From assembly GCF_009649785.1 (NCBI RefSeq), contig NZ_WJOK01000031.1, positions 1 to 63,498 of the forward strand: a stretch of 63,498 nt of DNA, read 5' to 3'. Under the pieces are notes generated by a model that saw only the letters and a program-made list of their open reading frames with translations, was not told the DNA's origin and ran no database searches. Within the stretch, counting starts at the first letter, position 1, and every line of letters begins with the position of its first letter. Source of the stretch: Agrobacterium tumefaciens (GTDB lineage Bacteria; Pseudomonadota; Alphaproteobacteria; Rhizobiales; Rhizobiaceae). Positions 63,207-63,498 of this stretch are shown in pieces. A program made the position numbers and the translations under genes.

Positions 63207-63498
63207 GGGAAGCTCCTGAAATGGATGCCGCTCCTTTCCCGTGCCGGAGGTGTTCGGCAAAAATGACATTGCACGTCTAAAGCCTTCATCATCAAGGCCC
63301 CATCAGCCGGATCATCGGCCTTGTCGAAAACTGCATCATGCATCTGGCCCGCAGGGGGATGCCTGCCCTGAAATTTATGCAAGCACCTGTTCCGGGAATC
63401 CGGCGGCTACGCGACAGACGGAAAAGACTGGCCGCAACAGGAAGAAGATCAAGGAACAGTACTTTATAATATTCTTTTATTTGCTTACCAAATACAAC

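Overview
The window looks like a stretch of the circular chromosome of an Agrobacterium (Rhizobiaceae, A. tumefaciens complex). The decisive marker is the intact chvE-gguA-gguB-gguC sugar uptake and virulence-sensing cluster with the divergent LysR gene gbpR near 52.2-58.4 kb. BacA, NnrU, two rhizobial-type palindromic intergenic repeats, high GC and frequent GTG/TTG starts agree with this. About 62 protein genes and one tRNA-Arg(CCG) are supported. I see no transposase, prophage, CRISPR array or rRNA.

Layout. 0-5.4 kb: alpha-glucosidase with an AAC(6')-like acetyltransferase, a KDG-type sugar kinase, and a GT4 glycosyltransferase resembling the Agrobacterium glycolipid synthase Agt, preceded by a Pho-box-like site. 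5.6-14.5 kb: Der GTPase with a YfgM-like TPR protein, NnrU, secreted deacetylase, BacA, an MFS transporter, methionine aminopeptidase, and a luciferase-like flavin oxidoreductase. 14.8-25.9 kb: 3-hydroxybutyrate dehydrogenase, then a purine-oxidation block (xdhABC, LysR regulator, puuD, guaD) and a TauE/SafE permease. 26.6-30.4 kb: lactate dehydrogenase, an SMR pump with its TetR regulator, and a DD-carboxypeptidase with a SPOR domain. 30.4-34.1 kb: a seven-gene minus-strand operon puuE-uraD-mntA-hepT-allA-uraH-phosphoesterase, in which a MntA/HepT toxin-antitoxin pair sits among the urate-to-glyoxylate genes.

34.3-46.2 kb: DUF1045 protein, a divergent FAD oxidase/MnmD pair with overlapping start codons, a 1232-residue PAS-rich hybrid histidine kinase, a DEAD-box RNA helicase, two EamA transporters, DoxX and an L,D-transpeptidase. 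46.6-52.1 kb: an uncharacterised ATP-grasp / alpha-E / transglutaminase / methyltransferase operon followed by GNAT, VOC and a divergent histidine-phosphatase protein. 52.2-58.4 kb: the chvE locus. 58.5-63.5 kb: a J-domain-like protein, MarR regulator, tRNA-Arg, small conserved-looking ORFs and a chemoreceptor.

Together the two purine blocks would take guanine and hypoxanthine through xanthine, urate, hydroxyisourate, OHCU and allantoin to allantoate, and ureidoglycolate to glyoxylate. The allantoate-processing step is not in the window. Urate oxidation is by the membrane cytochrome-linked PuuD rather than a soluble uricase.
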